Positions 1 through 8,708 of a stretch of 35,319 nucleotides of DNA are shown in pieces (the stretch's first letter is position 1; each line of letters begins with the position of its first letter). Location: assembly GCA_030749725.1 (NCBI GenBank), contig JASMJM010000110.1:1-35319 (forward strand), read 5' to 3'. Both the position numbers and the translations under genes were made by a program. This DNA is from Pseudomonadales bacterium (lineage in GTDB: Bacteria; Pseudomonadota; Gammaproteobacteria; Pseudomonadales; Azotimanducaceae). Below the pieces are notes generated by a model that was not told where the DNA came from, ran no database searches, and saw only the letters and a list, made by a program, of their open reading frames with translations.

Positions 1-162
1 AATACGTTAGCCACAAGATTGACAATCATCCCAAGGGGCTTAGGGGCATTGGACCAGGCATTGAGCCTGCTCCAATGCCTCGCTTCGCGGGCTCAACAAA
101 AAAACAAAGAGAACAAGTTACACAGAAAACTTGACACCCCCTGCAGATGGCGCGAGAGATGT

Positions 163-493
163 GTATTGGGACAGACACTATTCAGGCCGCTGGTCCGACT
201 AGTGTCTGTCCCTAAACTCTCTCCTCCCACGGACCCTGTCCCTGTCCCTACGCTAGTGTCTGTCCCTAAACTCTCGCGCTCTACCCCAACTCCCACGGAC
301 CCTGTCCTGCCCCTACACTAGTGTCTGTCCCTAAACTCTCCGTCCCTAAACTCTCCGGTAGACTCCCCCGAATAGTGTCTGTCCCTAAACTCCTGTCCTA
401 CACTAGTGTCTGTCCCTAAACTCCCTCTCTAAACTCCTGTCCCCAAACTCTCTCCTCATCGCCCTCGTCCGACTAGTGTCTGACCCTAAACTC
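163..493. repeat. Irregular array of a ~21-bp REP-like repeat
   Basis: Positions 1-535 contain no convincing gene. The motif CTAGTGTCTGTCCCTAAACT occurs in direct orientation at 199-220, 253-274, 318-339, 372-392, 403-423 and 473-493 (the last two or three copies have single-base changes), with fragments such as CGTCCCTAAACTC at 341-354. One inverted copy of its core, GGGACAGACACTA at 168-180, pairs perfectly with 200-212, giving a 13-bp stem around a 19-base loop. Copy spacing is 54, 65, 54, 31 and 70 bases, and the spacers are themselves built of degenerate CCCTGTCC and CTAAACTC pieces. From memory, GGGACAGACAC palindromes are common near REP-associated tyrosine transposases in Gammaproteobacteria, but no such gene is visible here. 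Confidence 0.75.
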
Positions 494-535
494 CCTTAAT
501 ATGAGCGGCTTTACACGTGATCAACAGGTGGCGCG

Positions 536-1060
536 ATGATATACGATCTGGGAGTGGACACGGTGGAGATTCGGGGTGACGACCACTTCATTGCCGATAA
601 CGCGACGATTGTTGGATCCGTCATACTCGAAAACAACACCAGCGTTTGGTTCAGCGCGGTCATCAGGGGAGACAATGACCTGATCACTGTGGGTGAAAAC
701 TCCAATGTGCAGGACGGCGCCGTATTACATGCCGATGCCGGCAATCCGTTGACTATGGGCAACGGCGTGATTGTCGGACATCAGGCGATGCTGCACGGTT
801 GTACCATCGGTGACGGAACCCTGATTGGTATCCAAGCTGTTATCTTGGAGGGAGCTAAAATCGGCAAACGCTGTCTCATCGCGGCCAATGCGCTGATTCC
901 TGAGGGCAGAGAGATACCGGACAATTCCCTTGTAATTGGTTCGCCCGGCAAGGTGGTTCGAGAAGTCACTGAAGAGCAACTGGAAGATATGCAAAGAAGA
1001 GCGGTCGAGTATGTGGAAAAGATCCAGCGTTACAATAGTGAGCTGGTCAAAGCAGGATAA
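536..1060 (+). CDS. Gamma-class carbonic anhydrase family protein (YrdA/CaiE-like)
   Basis: The product is a 174-residue left-handed beta-helix protein of the gamma carbonic anhydrase-like family. Hexapeptide-repeat signatures run through most of its length (for example [20 protein letters not shown] near 27-46 and [19 protein letters not shown] near 93-111). The family is trimeric and binds zinc between subunits; the three expected histidines are at H65, H82 and H87, in LHAD and GHQAMLH contexts. The family interconverts CO2 and bicarbonate in some members, but many bacterial YrdA-type members have no proven activity, so the exact role is open. The length is typical. The ATG has an AGGTGG-type ribosome site just upstream, and the gene begins about 40 bases after the last copy of the repeat array. 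It stands alone, with 371 bases before leuA. Confidence 0.9.
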   Translation: MIYDLGVDTVEIRGDDHFIADNATIVGSVILENNTSVWFSAVIRGDNDLITVGENSNVQDGAVLHADAGNPLTMGNGVIVGHQAMLHGCTIGDGTLIGIQAVILEGAKIGKRCLIAANALIPEGREIPDNSLVIGSPGKVVREVTEEQLEDMQRRAVEYVEKIQRYNSELVKAG

Positions 1061-1160
1061 TCAATACTCTCTCCTTTTTACTATTTGCAACTCAGGCCCT
1101 CAAGGGAGGCGTTAGCAGATCGCCGAAGCTCCCCATGCAGACACCTTGGCATTCGTGCTA

Positions 1161-1189
1161 TTGGCAAGAGAACCATAAGAAGCTATAGT
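1161..1189 (+). promoter_or_regulatory. Probable sigma-70 promoter upstream of leuA
   Basis: TTGGCA at 1161-1166 and TATAGT at 1184-1189 are separated by exactly 17 bases, a good match to the sigma-70 consensus. It lies in the 371-base gap between the carbonic anhydrase gene and leuA, about 240 bases before the leuA start. That predicts a long 5' leader which contains the small leucine-rich reading frame at 1223-1318. This is a sequence match only. Confidence 0.5.
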
Positions 1190-1222
1190 GTCCAGTCTGA
1201 CAGACCAGTTTTCATACCGGCT

Positions 1223-1318
1223 ATGAAAAAGTCGAGAACTCTCATCAATCTTGATATAACGGCGAATCTCCCGCTGGGTCTGTTCTCTGCCCTACTGTTA
1301 CTGCGAATGCCGTTGTAG
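1223..1318 (+). CDS. Possible leucine-rich leader peptide of leuA
   Basis: An ATG at 1223 opens a 31-codon frame whose last 16 residues read LPLGLFSALLLLRMPL, including four consecutive leucine codons (CTA CTG TTA CTG), before a TAG at 1316. It lies between a promoter-like sequence and leuA, as expected of a leucine attenuator peptide. A weak hairpin follows the stop (TGTAGG near 1313-1318 pairing with CCTACA downstream), and then T-rich sequence. I see no strong Shine-Dalgarno site and no classical GC-rich terminator, so attenuation is an inference. The rest of the 1061-1431 gap shows nothing else I can identify. Confidence 0.35.
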   Translation: MKKSRTLINLDITANLPLGLFSALLLLRMPL

Positions 1319-1431
1319 GCGGCCATTCTAAGTTCCTACATCGTCTTTGGTTCTGCATAACTCGCAGATCTACTCTAACTACCCAACAAGAAATACAAAT
1401 CAGCAATTGACGATATATAGGTGAGCACGAC

Positions 1432-3150
1432 ATGAATGCAGATACCGAACCCGCAGCCAAACCGGTAGCGGGAAAAGCAATACAACGGCAGAAGATGCCG
1501 TTCAAGAAATACAAGCCGTTCCAACCCATCAAGCTTCCTGACAGGACCTGGCCAGACCAAGTGATCACAGAAGCACCTCGTTGGTGCAGCGTTGATCTGC
1601 GCGACGGGAACCAGGCGCTGATCGAACCCATGTCACCCAACGAAAAGCTCAAGATCTATAATTTGCTGGTGGAGCTGGGTTTCAAAGAAATCGAGGTGGG
1701 ATTTCCGGCTGCCTCCCAGACAGATTTTGATTTTGTCAGACTGATCATAGAGGAAGATCTGATTCCGTCAGATGTGACCATCCAGGTGTTGTGCCAAGCT
1801 CGGGAAGAGCTGATTGAAAAAACGGTCGAAGCGATTCAGGGGAGCCAACGGGCGATTTTCCACCTGTACAATTCAACCTCTACTTTACAGCGCCGGGTCG
1901 TATTCCGGATGGACAAGGAAGAGGTGATCAAGCTGGCAGTCGTCGCAACCGAACTGGTGAAGAAATACACGTCAGTGCTGAGTGATACTGCGGTCACTCT
2001 GGAATACTCGCCGGAGAGTTATACGGCGACCGAGATGGAGTTTGCGGTAGAGATCTGTGCTGCCGTGATGGAGGTGTGGCAACCGCAGGTCGATGACAAA
2101 GTGATCTTGAATCTTCCTTCCACCGTAGAGATGGCGACGCCCAACATCTATGCAGACCAGTTGGAGTGGTTCATCCGCCACTTACCCCAGCGGGATAAGG
2201 CAGTCATCAGCCTGCATACTCACAACGACCGGGGCACCGGTAACGCAGCATCCGAATTGGGGCTGATGGCAGGCGCCGAGCGGATTGAGGGCACCTTGTT
2301 TGGCAACGGGGAAAGAACCGGGAATGCAGACATCATTACTTTGGCGATGAATCTGTTTTCCCAAGGCGTCGACCCCTGCTTGTACTTGTCAGACATGGCA
2401 AGCATAGTAGCCGTTGCTGAGGAGTGTACCAAGATACCGGTCCATGCCCGGCATCCCTACGCGGGAGATCTGGTCTTTACTGCTTTTTCCGGATCCCATC
2501 AGGATGCGATCCGCAAGGGTATGAGGGTCGTGGAAAAGGGAGAGGACGCGCTGTGGGAAGTGCCTTATCTGCCGATCGATCCTACAGATGTCGGTGGATC
2601 CTATCGGGAAACGGTGCGCGTTAACAGCCAATCGGGAAAAGGCGGCATCGCGTTCGTACTGGAAAACTACTACGGCGTGTCTCTGCCCAGGTCGTTGCTG
2701 TTGGAGTTCAGCCCATTAGTTCAGAAGTTGTCTGAACTGGACGGGGGCGAACTGAGCCCAAAGGAGATCTGGGACGCGTTTGTAAAAGAATTCATCGAAG
2801 CGGATGGCCCCTACCGTCTGTTGGACTATCAGATCAAAATGAATTCGGACGGTCGCGAAGCCTGCCACGGCCGCATTAAGGTGGCTGACAACACCGTGGA
2901 CGTGAATGGCGAAGGCTCCGGACCGATCGATGCATTTGTAGATGGATTGGGACTGGCTCTAAACGAGCCCCTCAACGTGGTCGATTACCAGGAATATGCC
3001 CTGGGCAAGGGCAAGGAAGCGCAAGCGATCTGTATCCTGGCGATTACCGATGATAAGGAGAACAGGTATTACGGGGTAGGCATCAGTCAGAACACCATCA
3101 CGGCCGCATTTCAGTCGATCATCGCAGCGATCAATCGCAAGTGGAAGTAG
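1432..3150 (+). CDS. leuA: 2-isopropylmalate synthase
   Basis: LeuA condenses acetyl-CoA with 2-oxoisovalerate, the first committed step of leucine synthesis. The 572-residue protein is of the longer LeuA type. A DRE-TIM barrel occupies roughly residues 45-330: DLRDGNQAL carries the catalytic Arg57-Asp58 pair, and the metal-binding histidines are H262 and H264 in SLHTHNDRG. GNGERTGNADI follows at about 291-301. The C-terminal part from about residue 440 matches the regulatory LeuA dimer domain, where leucine feedback inhibition acts in this family. The ATG at 1432 follows AGGTGAGC. No other leu genes are adjacent. The gene converges with corB and shares with it a strong hairpin just after the stop. 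Confidence 0.96.
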   Translation: MNADTEPAAKPVAGKAIQRQKMPFKKYKPFQPIKLPDRTWPDQVITEAPRWCSVDLRDGNQALIEPMSPNEKLKIYNLLVELGFKEIEVGFPAASQTDFDFVRLIIEEDLIPSDVTIQVLCQAREELIEKTVEAIQGSQRAIFHLYNSTSTLQRRVVFRMDKEEVIKLAVVATELVKKYTSVLSDTAVTLEYSPESYTATEMEFAVEICAAVMEVWQPQVDDKVILNLPSTVEMATPNIYADQLEWFIRHLPQRDKAVISLHTHNDRGTGNAASELGLMAGAERIEGTLFGNGERTGNADIITLAMNLFSQGVDPCLYLSDMASIVAVAEECTKIPVHARHPYAGDLVFTAFSGSHQDAIRKGMRVVEKGEDALWEVPYLPIDPTDVGGSYRETVRVNSQSGKGGIAFVLENYYGVSLPRSLLLEFSPLVQKLSELDGGELSPKEIWDAFVKEFIEADGPYRLLDYQIKMNSDGREACHGRIKVADNTVDVNGEGSGPIDAFVDGLGLALNEPLNVVDYQEYALGKGKEAQAICILAITDDKENRYYGVGISQNTITAAFQSIIAAINRKWK

Positions 3151-3159
3151 TGTCTGAAA

Positions 3160-4431
3160 TCACTTCCCGGGCAGATTCGATTCTGCCCGGGATATTTTCG
3201 CAGTTCTAATCATGTTGTCGTTGAGCTGCACTATTTCGATGTGGTAACCAGCCAAGCTGACACATACGTTTGCGTCGGGAATGGTCTCCAGGTAGTCCGT
3301 AATTAAACCATTGAAGGTTTTGGAGCCACCGGTGGGCAGATCGAATCCCAGGCTTCTGTTGATGGCCCTTATGTTCGCGCCGCCATCGATCAGATAGGAG
3401 CCATCCTCCTGTGGGTTGATATCGATGCTTGTGTCTGCCAAGTCAGTGGTGAACTCGCCGACGATCTCCTCGAGAATATCCTCGAGGGTGACGATTCCCT
3501 GAATGTCACCATATTCATCGACCACCATGCCGATACGTTGTTTCTCTTGCTGAAAGTTGAATAACTGGGTATGCAGGGGGGTGTTTTCAGGGACGAAATA
3601 GGCGTCCTGGGTTTCCTCCAACAGTGCCTGCTTTGTCACTTCGCCAAGCGTTAGGAAATGGGTGGTGTTACGCAGATGCAGAATGCCGTAAATCTCGTCG
3701 ATATCGGTCTTGAATACCGGCAACCTGGTATGCTGACTGGACCTGAGTAGATTGATGATATCTTTGATGTCGTCGTCGGTATCGATCCCAACTATTTCAC
3801 TTCGTGGGATCATGATATCGTCAACGGTCACGTTTTCCAGGTCCAGAATGCTCAGCAACATATTTTGCGGCCGTTGTCCGATCTTTGAACGTTCGTGGAC
3901 GACGGTTCGCAGTTCGTCTGTACTGAGATGATCTGAAACAGTGGCTGCTGACTTCACGCCTACCATTCTTAGGAATCCATTGGTGATGAAGTTAACCAAC
4001 CATACTAGGGGGTAGAACAGCCACAGCAGGAATTGCAGAATGTAGGCTGATGGAAGCGCCACTTTTTCCGGGTAGACTGCAGAAATTGTTTTCGGAGCAA
4101 CTTCTGCAAAGATCAGAAATACGATGGTGCAGACAATGGGCGCGACAGCAATTCCACTTTCCCCAAAAATCTCGAGAGCAATCAGCGTTGCTATTGAGGC
4201 CGCTGAGAAATTGACGAAGTTATTGCCGATCAGGATCACCCCCAGCAGGCGGTCCGGTCTTTCCAGGAGCTTACTGGCGCGAATGGCACCACCGTGTTTC
4301 TTACCGACCAGATGGCGTAATCGGTATCGATTCAGTGCCATCATGGCTGTTTCTGAACCGGAGAAATAGGCTGACAGAACTATCAGGATGATGATTGCGC
4401 TTAATTGGGCGCCTATGGATGAATCTTCCAA
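3160..4431 (-). CDS. corB: CNNM/HlyC-CorC family membrane protein with CBS pair (CorB/YfjD-like)
   Basis: This is a 423-residue integral membrane protein. The N-terminal DUF21/CNNM domain (about 1-190) has several hydrophobic segments and the family signature FSGSETAMMALNRYRLRHL near 24-42. A CBS-domain pair follows (about 200-330; MIPRSEIVGIDTDD begins the first) and then a C-terminal CorC_HlyC domain (about 345-415). Homologues are implicated in magnesium/cobalt efflux or resistance; the substrate here is not shown. The likely start is a TTG at 4431, chosen because the protein then begins just like E. coli YfjD; the nearest upstream ATG is in another frame. It is read in the same direction as ccsA, as is common next to ffh. 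Confidence 0.9.
   Translation of the reverse strand: MEDSSIGAQLSAIIILIVLSAYFSGSETAMMALNRYRLRHLVGKKHGGAIRASKLLERPDRLLGVILIGNNFVNFSAASIATLIALEIFGESGIAVAPIVCTIVFLIFAEVAPKTISAVYPEKVALPSAYILQFLLWLFYPLVWLVNFITNGFLRMVGVKSAATVSDHLSTDELRTVVHERSKIGQRPQNMLLSILDLENVTVDDIMIPRSEIVGIDTDDDIKDIINLLRSSQHTRLPVFKTDIDEIYGILHLRNTTHFLTLGEVTKQALLEETQDAYFVPENTPLHTQLFNFQQEKQRIGMVVDEYGDIQGIVTLEDILEEIVGEFTTDLADTSIDINPQEDGSYLIDGGANIRAINRSLGFDLPTGGSKTFNGLITDYLETIPDANVCVSLAGYHIEIVQLNDNMIRTAKISRAESNLPGK
3165..3192. terminator. Bidirectional-type hairpin between leuA and corB
   Basis: The stem CCCGGGCAGA (3166-3175) pairs with TCTGCCCGGG (3182-3191), with an outer T-A pair extending it to 11 bp, around a 6-base loop. On the plus strand it is followed by ATATTTTC, which makes it a plausible leuA terminator. 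It lies inside the last codons of corB, so a corB coding segment doubles as the terminator of the convergent gene. Confidence 0.7.
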
Positions 4432-4572
4432 AAAGGAGTCGACCTCATGTCACTGCGGAATGGCTGTTGTAAGGCTAATTGGGTGCAGTGTCAAGCTGGC
4501 ACCAGGGTTTTTCGTCATGGTTCATCGACCCACCAATACAACCTCGAACGTCGTGCACGGTGATTTAGTCTT

Positions 4573-4604
4573 TGCAGCGGACAGGGTTTGCTACATCCGC
4601 TGCA
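4573..4604 (-). terminator. Hairpin spanning the ccsA stop codon
   Basis: TGCAGCGGA (4573-4581) and TCCGCTGCA (4596-4604) form a perfect 9-bp inverted repeat, and the ccsA stop codon lies in the 14-base loop. No T-run follows on the minus strand, so it may be a weak terminator, a transcript-end stabiliser or chance. Confidence 0.35.
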
Positions 4605-5394
4605 GAATGATTTCTGCTACCAGTTTGCTACCGAAGTATCCCAAGGCCAGCAATCCGAATCCGCTTAGAGTCCAACCGATTGCTGTTCGGCCACGCCATC
4701 CCAGTTGATGACGCCCCCACAAGAGGATGACAAATACAACCCAGGAGGCGAGCGTAATCAATGTATGATGAACGATGTGCTGAGCGAACATATCCTCCAG
4801 GTACAGAAAACCGGTGAGAATGGATAGGGTCAAGATGATCAACCCAACCCACAGTAGTTCGAACAGTAGGGACTCCATGGTCTGCAGGGGAGGCAACGCT
4901 TTCAGCAGTGAGAAACTTCCCTTCCGTTTGAGTTGCCGGTTCTCGAATGCCAGCAGCAGCGCCTGGAATGCTGCAATCGTAAGCACGCTGTAGGCGACGA
5001 CTGAGAGCAGTATGTGGCCGATAATTCCACCTTCCAGGTCTGATCTCGGGGCATAAGAGGTCCCCACAAACAGCGACAGCCAGATTGCCACGACAGCTGC
5101 CGGGAACAGTACGATTAGGAGATTATCCACCGGTTTTCCCAGGCTGCTGAACAAGATCGTCGTGGCGACCACGCAGCAGATGAGGGATGCCATGGCGAAA
5201 AAGCTCATGTTGATACCGGCTGACGTGAAGATTTCCCCATACACACCGATCCCGTGGAACAGGATAGCGGCGAAGCCGGAAGTCAACACCCAGACGCGTT
5301 TGCTGGGGACATCCCGCTTCAGACTAACTCCTTGGACTGTGGACCCGGTGATGTAAAACAGCGTCGCTAGGATGCCGAGAATAATTCCATTCAT
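4591..5394 (-). CDS. CcsA/YpjD-family cytochrome c assembly-like membrane protein
   Basis: The 267-residue, highly hydrophobic protein has about eight membrane segments and matches the CytC_asm/CcsA family (YpjD type). The pattern GGIIGHILLSVVAYSVLTIA, with its conserved histidine, and FAQHIVHHTLITLASWVVF near the C-terminus are typical. CcsA proteins handle haem for cytochrome c maturation; the YpjD subgroup beside ffh and corB has no settled role. I prefer the ATG at 5394 over a GTG at 5412 because AGGAA lies about 9 bases upstream and the family usually starts with a short MNxxxxG-type leader. It is divergent from ffh and lies in order before corB. Confidence 0.85.
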   Translation of the reverse strand: MNGIILGILATLFYITGSTVQGVSLKRDVPSKRVWVLTSGFAAILFHGIGVYGEIFTSAGINMSFFAMASLICCVVATTILFSSLGKPVDNLLIVLFPAAVVAIWLSLFVGTSYAPRSDLEGGIIGHILLSVVAYSVLTIAAFQALLLAFENRQLKRKGSFSLLKALPPLQTMESLLFELLWVGLIILTLSILTGFLYLEDMFAQHIVHHTLITLASWVVFVILLWGRHQLGWRGRTAIGWTLSGFGLLALGYFGSKLVAEIILQRM

Positions 5395-5502
5395 TTGAGC
5401 AGATTCCTGCACGGTTCCATCGATGGCAAGTCCATTGTGTCACAGGACTTGTAGTTTTCAAAATAGGAAGATAATTGAAGCGGACTGGGAAATTTGCTGG
5501 GT

Positions 5503-5508
5503 TATAAT
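5503..5508 (+). promoter_or_regulatory. Likely -10 element of the ffh promoter
   Basis: A perfect TATAAT lies 38 bases upstream of the ffh ATG. No good -35 hexamer is present at 16-18 bases; the best upstream TTGAAG is 22 bases away. The element lies inside the region that a longer ffh reading frame (from 5423) would use as coding sequence, which supports the downstream ATG at 5546. Confidence 0.45.
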
Positions 5509-5545
5509 ACGTGTTGACTCGTTGTTGCCCGGGAACCTGAACCGC

Positions 5546-6919
5546 ATGTTTGAAACGCTAACTGAACGTTTAAGCCAGACTCTTGCCAGCGTCACAGGTC
5601 GCGCTAAATTAACCGATGAGAATATTCAAAGTACCCTGAGTGAAATCCGCACGGCGCTGCTTGAAGCCGATGTAGCACTGTCCGTCGTGACGGAGTTTGT
5701 AGAAAAGGTACGCGCGCGCGCCATCGGACAGGAAGTATCGAGGAGCCTGAGTCCCGGGCAGGTATTTACCAAGATTGTCAGCGATGAACTGATCCGCGTG
5801 ATGGGTAGTGAATCCGACTCCCTCGAACTGTCGGTACAACCTCCAGCTGTTATCCTGCTTGCCGGCCTGCAGGGATCGGGCAAGACCACCACCGCAGCCA
5901 AGCTGGCCTTGTGGCTCCGACAGCGCGAAAAGAAATCGGTGATGATGGTGAGTGCTGACGTATACAGGCCCGCCGCGATCGACCAGTTAGCAGTGTTGGC
6001 AAGGGAAGCAGAGGCTGCGTTCCATGACAGTTCCCCGGATCAGAAACCGGTGGATATCGTATCGTCCGCTGTCGCCAGCGCGAAGAAACAGTTTATGGAT
6101 GTGCTCATCGTCGACACGGCCGGGCGACTGCACATAGATGAGCAGATGATGACCGAGATTCGCAATCTGCACACCGCCCTGTCGCCCGTTGAGACACTGT
6201 TTATAGTCGACTCAATGACCGGTCAGGATGCCGCAGCTACGGCTCGATCCTTCAACGAAGCGGTCCCGTTGACCGGAGTGATCCTGACAAAGGCGGACGG
6301 CGATGCCAGAGGCGGCGCTGCCTTGTCGGTTAGATCGGTCACCGGCAAACCGATCAAGTTTATGGCAGTAGGTGAAAAAATCGATGCCCTTGAGGCGTTC
6401 TATCCGGATCGCGTCGCTTCCCGAATTCTAGGCATGGGTGATGTTCTCTCTCTGATCGAGGAAGCGGAACAGAAGATCGATAAAAAGAAGGCGAATAGAC
6501 TTGCCAGGAAAATCAGCAAGAGGAAAAGATTTGATCTCAACGACTTTAGGGACCAGATCCAGCAGATGAGTAATCTGGGTGGTGTGACCAGCCTGCTCGA
6601 CAAGATGCCGGGGATGGGCAACCTGGCCAATGCGGCCCAGGAAAAGGTGAACGATAGCATGTTCGTACAGATGGAGGCCATCATCAATTCCATGACGCCC
6701 AAAGAGAGGCACTACCCGGACAACATCAACGGTTCACGCAAGAAGAGGATCTCGGCAGGCTCCGGCACCCAGATCCAGGATGTGAATCGCTTGCTTAAAC
6801 AACATAAGCAGATGCAGAAGATGATGCACAAGCTGACCAGAAAGGGCGGTATGGCCAATATGATGAGAGGAATGCAGGGAGCTGCCCCACCGGGTCGGGG
6901 TGGATTTCCACGCATGTGA
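5546..6919 (+). CDS. ffh: Signal recognition particle protein Ffh
   Basis: Ffh is the GTPase subunit of the SRP; with 4.5S RNA it brings signal-anchor nascent chains to FtsY and SecYEG. The 457-residue protein has the helical N domain (1-95), the G domain (P-loop GLQGSGKTT at 108-116, DTAGRLHID, TKADGDARGG and GVGE-like AVGEKIDALE motifs) and a methionine-rich M domain from about 325, ending in HKQMQKMMHKLTRKGGM and a Gly-rich tail. The frame is open back to 5423, but the product aligns with Ffh from MFETLTERLSQTL, so the ATG at 5546 is chosen. It is followed by 160 bases and then the rpsP operon, a common gammaproteobacterial order. Confidence 0.97.
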   Translation: MFETLTERLSQTLASVTGRAKLTDENIQSTLSEIRTALLEADVALSVVTEFVEKVRARAIGQEVSRSLSPGQVFTKIVSDELIRVMGSESDSLELSVQPPAVILLAGLQGSGKTTTAAKLALWLRQREKKSVMMVSADVYRPAAIDQLAVLAREAEAAFHDSSPDQKPVDIVSSAVASAKKQFMDVLIVDTAGRLHIDEQMMTEIRNLHTALSPVETLFIVDSMTGQDAAATARSFNEAVPLTGVILTKADGDARGGAALSVRSVTGKPIKFMAVGEKIDALEAFYPDRVASRILGMGDVLSLIEEAEQKIDKKKANRLARKISKRKRFDLNDFRDQIQQMSNLGGVTSLLDKMPGMGNLANAAQEKVNDSMFVQMEAIINSMTPKERHYPDNINGSRKKRISAGSGTQIQDVNRLLKQHKQMQKMMHKLTRKGGMANMMRGMQGAAPPGRGGFPRM

Positions 6920-6985
6920 ACCGGGCGCGCGCACGAGCTGCTTCCCGTTAGCTGTTACCGGCAGAATTGAAGTCGATTCAAGAAC

Positions 6986-7013
6986 TTGGGAATCTTCGAA
7001 AAGGTATTATTAT
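6986..7013 (+). promoter_or_regulatory. Possible promoter of the rpsP operon
   Basis: TTGGGA (6986-6991) and TATTAT (7008-7013) are 16 bases apart in the ffh-rpsP gap, about 67 bases before the rpsP start. The match is moderate. A TTGACA further downstream has no partner -10 at proper spacing. Confidence 0.3.
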
Positions 7014-7079
7014 GCATTCGATTGCCGTACAATACCGGCCCTTTTGACAATGAACGTATGAAGAAGGAACTAGAGTTCG

Positions 7080-7349
7080 ATGGTCGTAATTCGTTTATCC
7101 CGCGCTGGCGGTAAGAAAAGACCCTTCTACCACATCACGATTGCAGACAAGCGCAACGCGCGGGATGGTCGGTTTATAGAGCGGGTCGGCTTTTTCAATC
7201 CCGTAGCTACGGGCGGTGAAGAACAGCTCAGGATTGATCTGCCCAGATGTGAGTATTGGCTCGGCCAGGGCGCACAGCCATCGGACCGAGTGTCGAAGTT
7301 GATTAAGGAGTGGCGCAAGAGCTTGCATCAAACGGACGAGGCCGCCTAG
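7080..7349 (+). CDS. rpsP: 30S ribosomal protein S16
   Basis: This is an 89-residue S16 protein of usual length, beginning [19 protein letters not shown], the family signature, followed by ERVGFFNP and the C-terminal [19 protein letters not shown]16 is a primary 16S rRNA binder needed for 30S assembly. It is first in the conserved rpsP-rimM-trmD-rplS operon, which couples ribosomal proteins with ribosome maturation and tRNA methylation. An AAGAAGGAA ribosome site lies upstream. Eighteen bases separate its stop from rimM. Confidence 0.97.
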   Translation: MVVIRLSRAGGKKRPFYHITIADKRNARDGRFIERVGFFNPVATGGEEQLRIDLPRCEYWLGQGAQPSDRVSKLIKEWRKSLHQTDEAA

Positions 7350-7367
7350 ACCTGGATCAGAGATTTG

Positions 7368-7898
7368 ATGGAAGCCGATTGTTCCGACACTGTGATCTTG
7401 GGACGTGTATTGTCCGTCTACGGTGTTAAGGGCTGGCTGAGAATATATTCCTATACCGATCCGATTGAAACCATTCTGTCATACCGACCCTGGTTGCTAA
7501 GAATGCAAAACAGCTGGCAGGAAATGCCGGTGGCGCAGGGCAGGAAACTGACCAAAGCGATCATAGCTCGCCTTGACGGTTGCGAGTCCAGAGACCAGGC
7601 GACCAACTATTGCGGGGCTGAGATTGCCATCAGCTCGTCGCAGTTGACGGAATTGAAGCAAGGAGAGTATTACTGGCGACAACTGGAAGGGCTGGTGGTA
7701 GTCGATACGCAAGGTAATCGGTTAGGAAAGGTCGATCACCTGATTGAGACAGGTGCCAACGATGTATTGGTCGTGCAAGGAGATTCATGTAGCATCGATA
7801 ATCGGGAGCGTCTTATCCCCTTCACCAAGGGCAGGGCGATCAGGGACGTCGATCTGGCAGAGGCAGTGATCAGAGTGGATTGGGACTCAGACTTCTAA
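7368..7898 (+). CDS. rimM: Ribosome maturation factor RimM
   Basis: The 176-residue protein binds S19 and aids maturation of the 30S head. The N-terminal RimM domain begins with the signature VILGRVLSVYGVKGWLRI (about 10-27), and the PRC-barrel domain follows from about residue 98 (YYWRQLEGLVVVDTQGNRLG) with LIETGANDVLVV and RLIPF further on. The ATG at 7368 is chosen; a TTG immediately before it (7365) would add only one residue. It is the second gene of the operon, between rpsP and trmD. Confidence 0.96.
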   Translation: MEADCSDTVILGRVLSVYGVKGWLRIYSYTDPIETILSYRPWLLRMQNSWQEMPVAQGRKLTKAIIARLDGCESRDQATNYCGAEIAISSSQLTELKQGEYYWRQLEGLVVVDTQGNRLGKVDHLIETGANDVLVVQGDSCSIDNRERLIPFTKGRAIRDVDLAEAVIRVDWDSDF

Positions 7899-7943
7899 TG
7901 GTTTGAGATGAAATCCGGGATATGTGGGACGAAGCGTCAGACT

Positions 7944-8708
7944 ATGTGGGTCGGAATAGTATCGATATTCCCCGAGATGTTTCAGGCCATTTCTGCCTAC
8001 GGAATTACACGCAGAGCCATTGAAGCAGGATCGCTGCAGCTGGAATTTTGGAATCCCAGGGACTACGCAGAAGACAAGCACAGAACCGTTGATGATCGAC
8101 CCTACGGTGGTGGTCCGGGCATGTTGATGAAAGTCCAGCCGCTACGGAATGCGATTCAGCAGGCCAAGAAAAGCGGTCGGCCGGATGCAAAAGTGATCTG
8201 TCTTTCACCCCAGGGCAGAACCGTCGATCAGGGTCTTCTGCGAGACCTCTTGGAGAGGGAGAAGATGGTGCTCGTCGCGGGCCGTTACGAGGGAATCGAC
8301 GAACGAATACTGCAGACTGAGGTGGATGAAGAGTGTTCCATCGGTGATTATGTAGTAACCGGTGGCGAGCTGCCCGCCATGGTTCTAATAGACGCCATGG
8401 TTCGCTTGATACCCGGTGTGTTGGGACATTCAGAATCAGCGCGACTGGACTCGTTCTGGAATGGATTGCTGGACTATCCTCAGTATACGCGACCGGAACG
8501 GATTGACGGTCTAACAGTGCCCGCGGTGCTGTTAAGTGGTGATCACCAGGCGATCAAACAGTGGCGCTTGAAGCAATCCTTAGGACGAACCTGGCAAAGG
8601 CGTCCTGAATTGATAGAGCAGCTACAATTGGACAACGAACAGCGTCAGCTTCTGGATGAGTTCATTCGAGAAGTAACGGCGTCGAACAAGGGTGAGGGCA
8701 ATGACTAA
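7944..8708 (+). CDS. trmD: tRNA (guanine-37-N1)-methyltransferase
   Basis: TrmD uses SAM to methylate G37 of tRNAs that read CNN codons, preventing +1 frameshifting. At 254 residues it is of normal length for the SPOUT family. It begins [13 protein letters not shown] and contains [28 protein letters not shown] and [14 protein letters not shown], which form the trefoil-knot SAM site, and RIPGVLG-like [11 protein letters not shown]. The frame opens at 7908, but family alignment places the start at the ATG at 7944. Its stop overlaps the rplS start by 8 bases, which suggests translational coupling. Confidence 0.97.
   Translation: MWVGIVSIFPEMFQAISAYGITRRAIEAGSLQLEFWNPRDYAEDKHRTVDDRPYGGGPGMLMKVQPLRNAIQQAKKSGRPDAKVICLSPQGRTVDQGLLRDLLEREKMVLVAGRYEGIDERILQTEVDEECSIGDYVVTGGELPAMVLIDAMVRLIPGVLGHSESARLDSFWNGLLDYPQYTRPERIDGLTVPAVLLSGDHQAIKQWRLKQSLGRTWQRRPELIEQLQLDNEQRQLLDEFIREVTASNKGEGND

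Noticed and set aside
3-134. Frame open from the left edge to a TGA at 132-134, possibly the end of a gene
   Set aside because: Forty-three codons with no recognisable family; the edge prevents judging the rest.
199-493. Possible CRISPR array
   Set aside because: Repeat spacing is irregular (31 to 70 bases), the spacers are degenerate pieces of the repeat, one copy is inverted, and no cas gene is visible.
5423-5545. N-terminal extension of Ffh by 41 residues
   Set aside because: The segment contains the likely -10 element and does not match the family.
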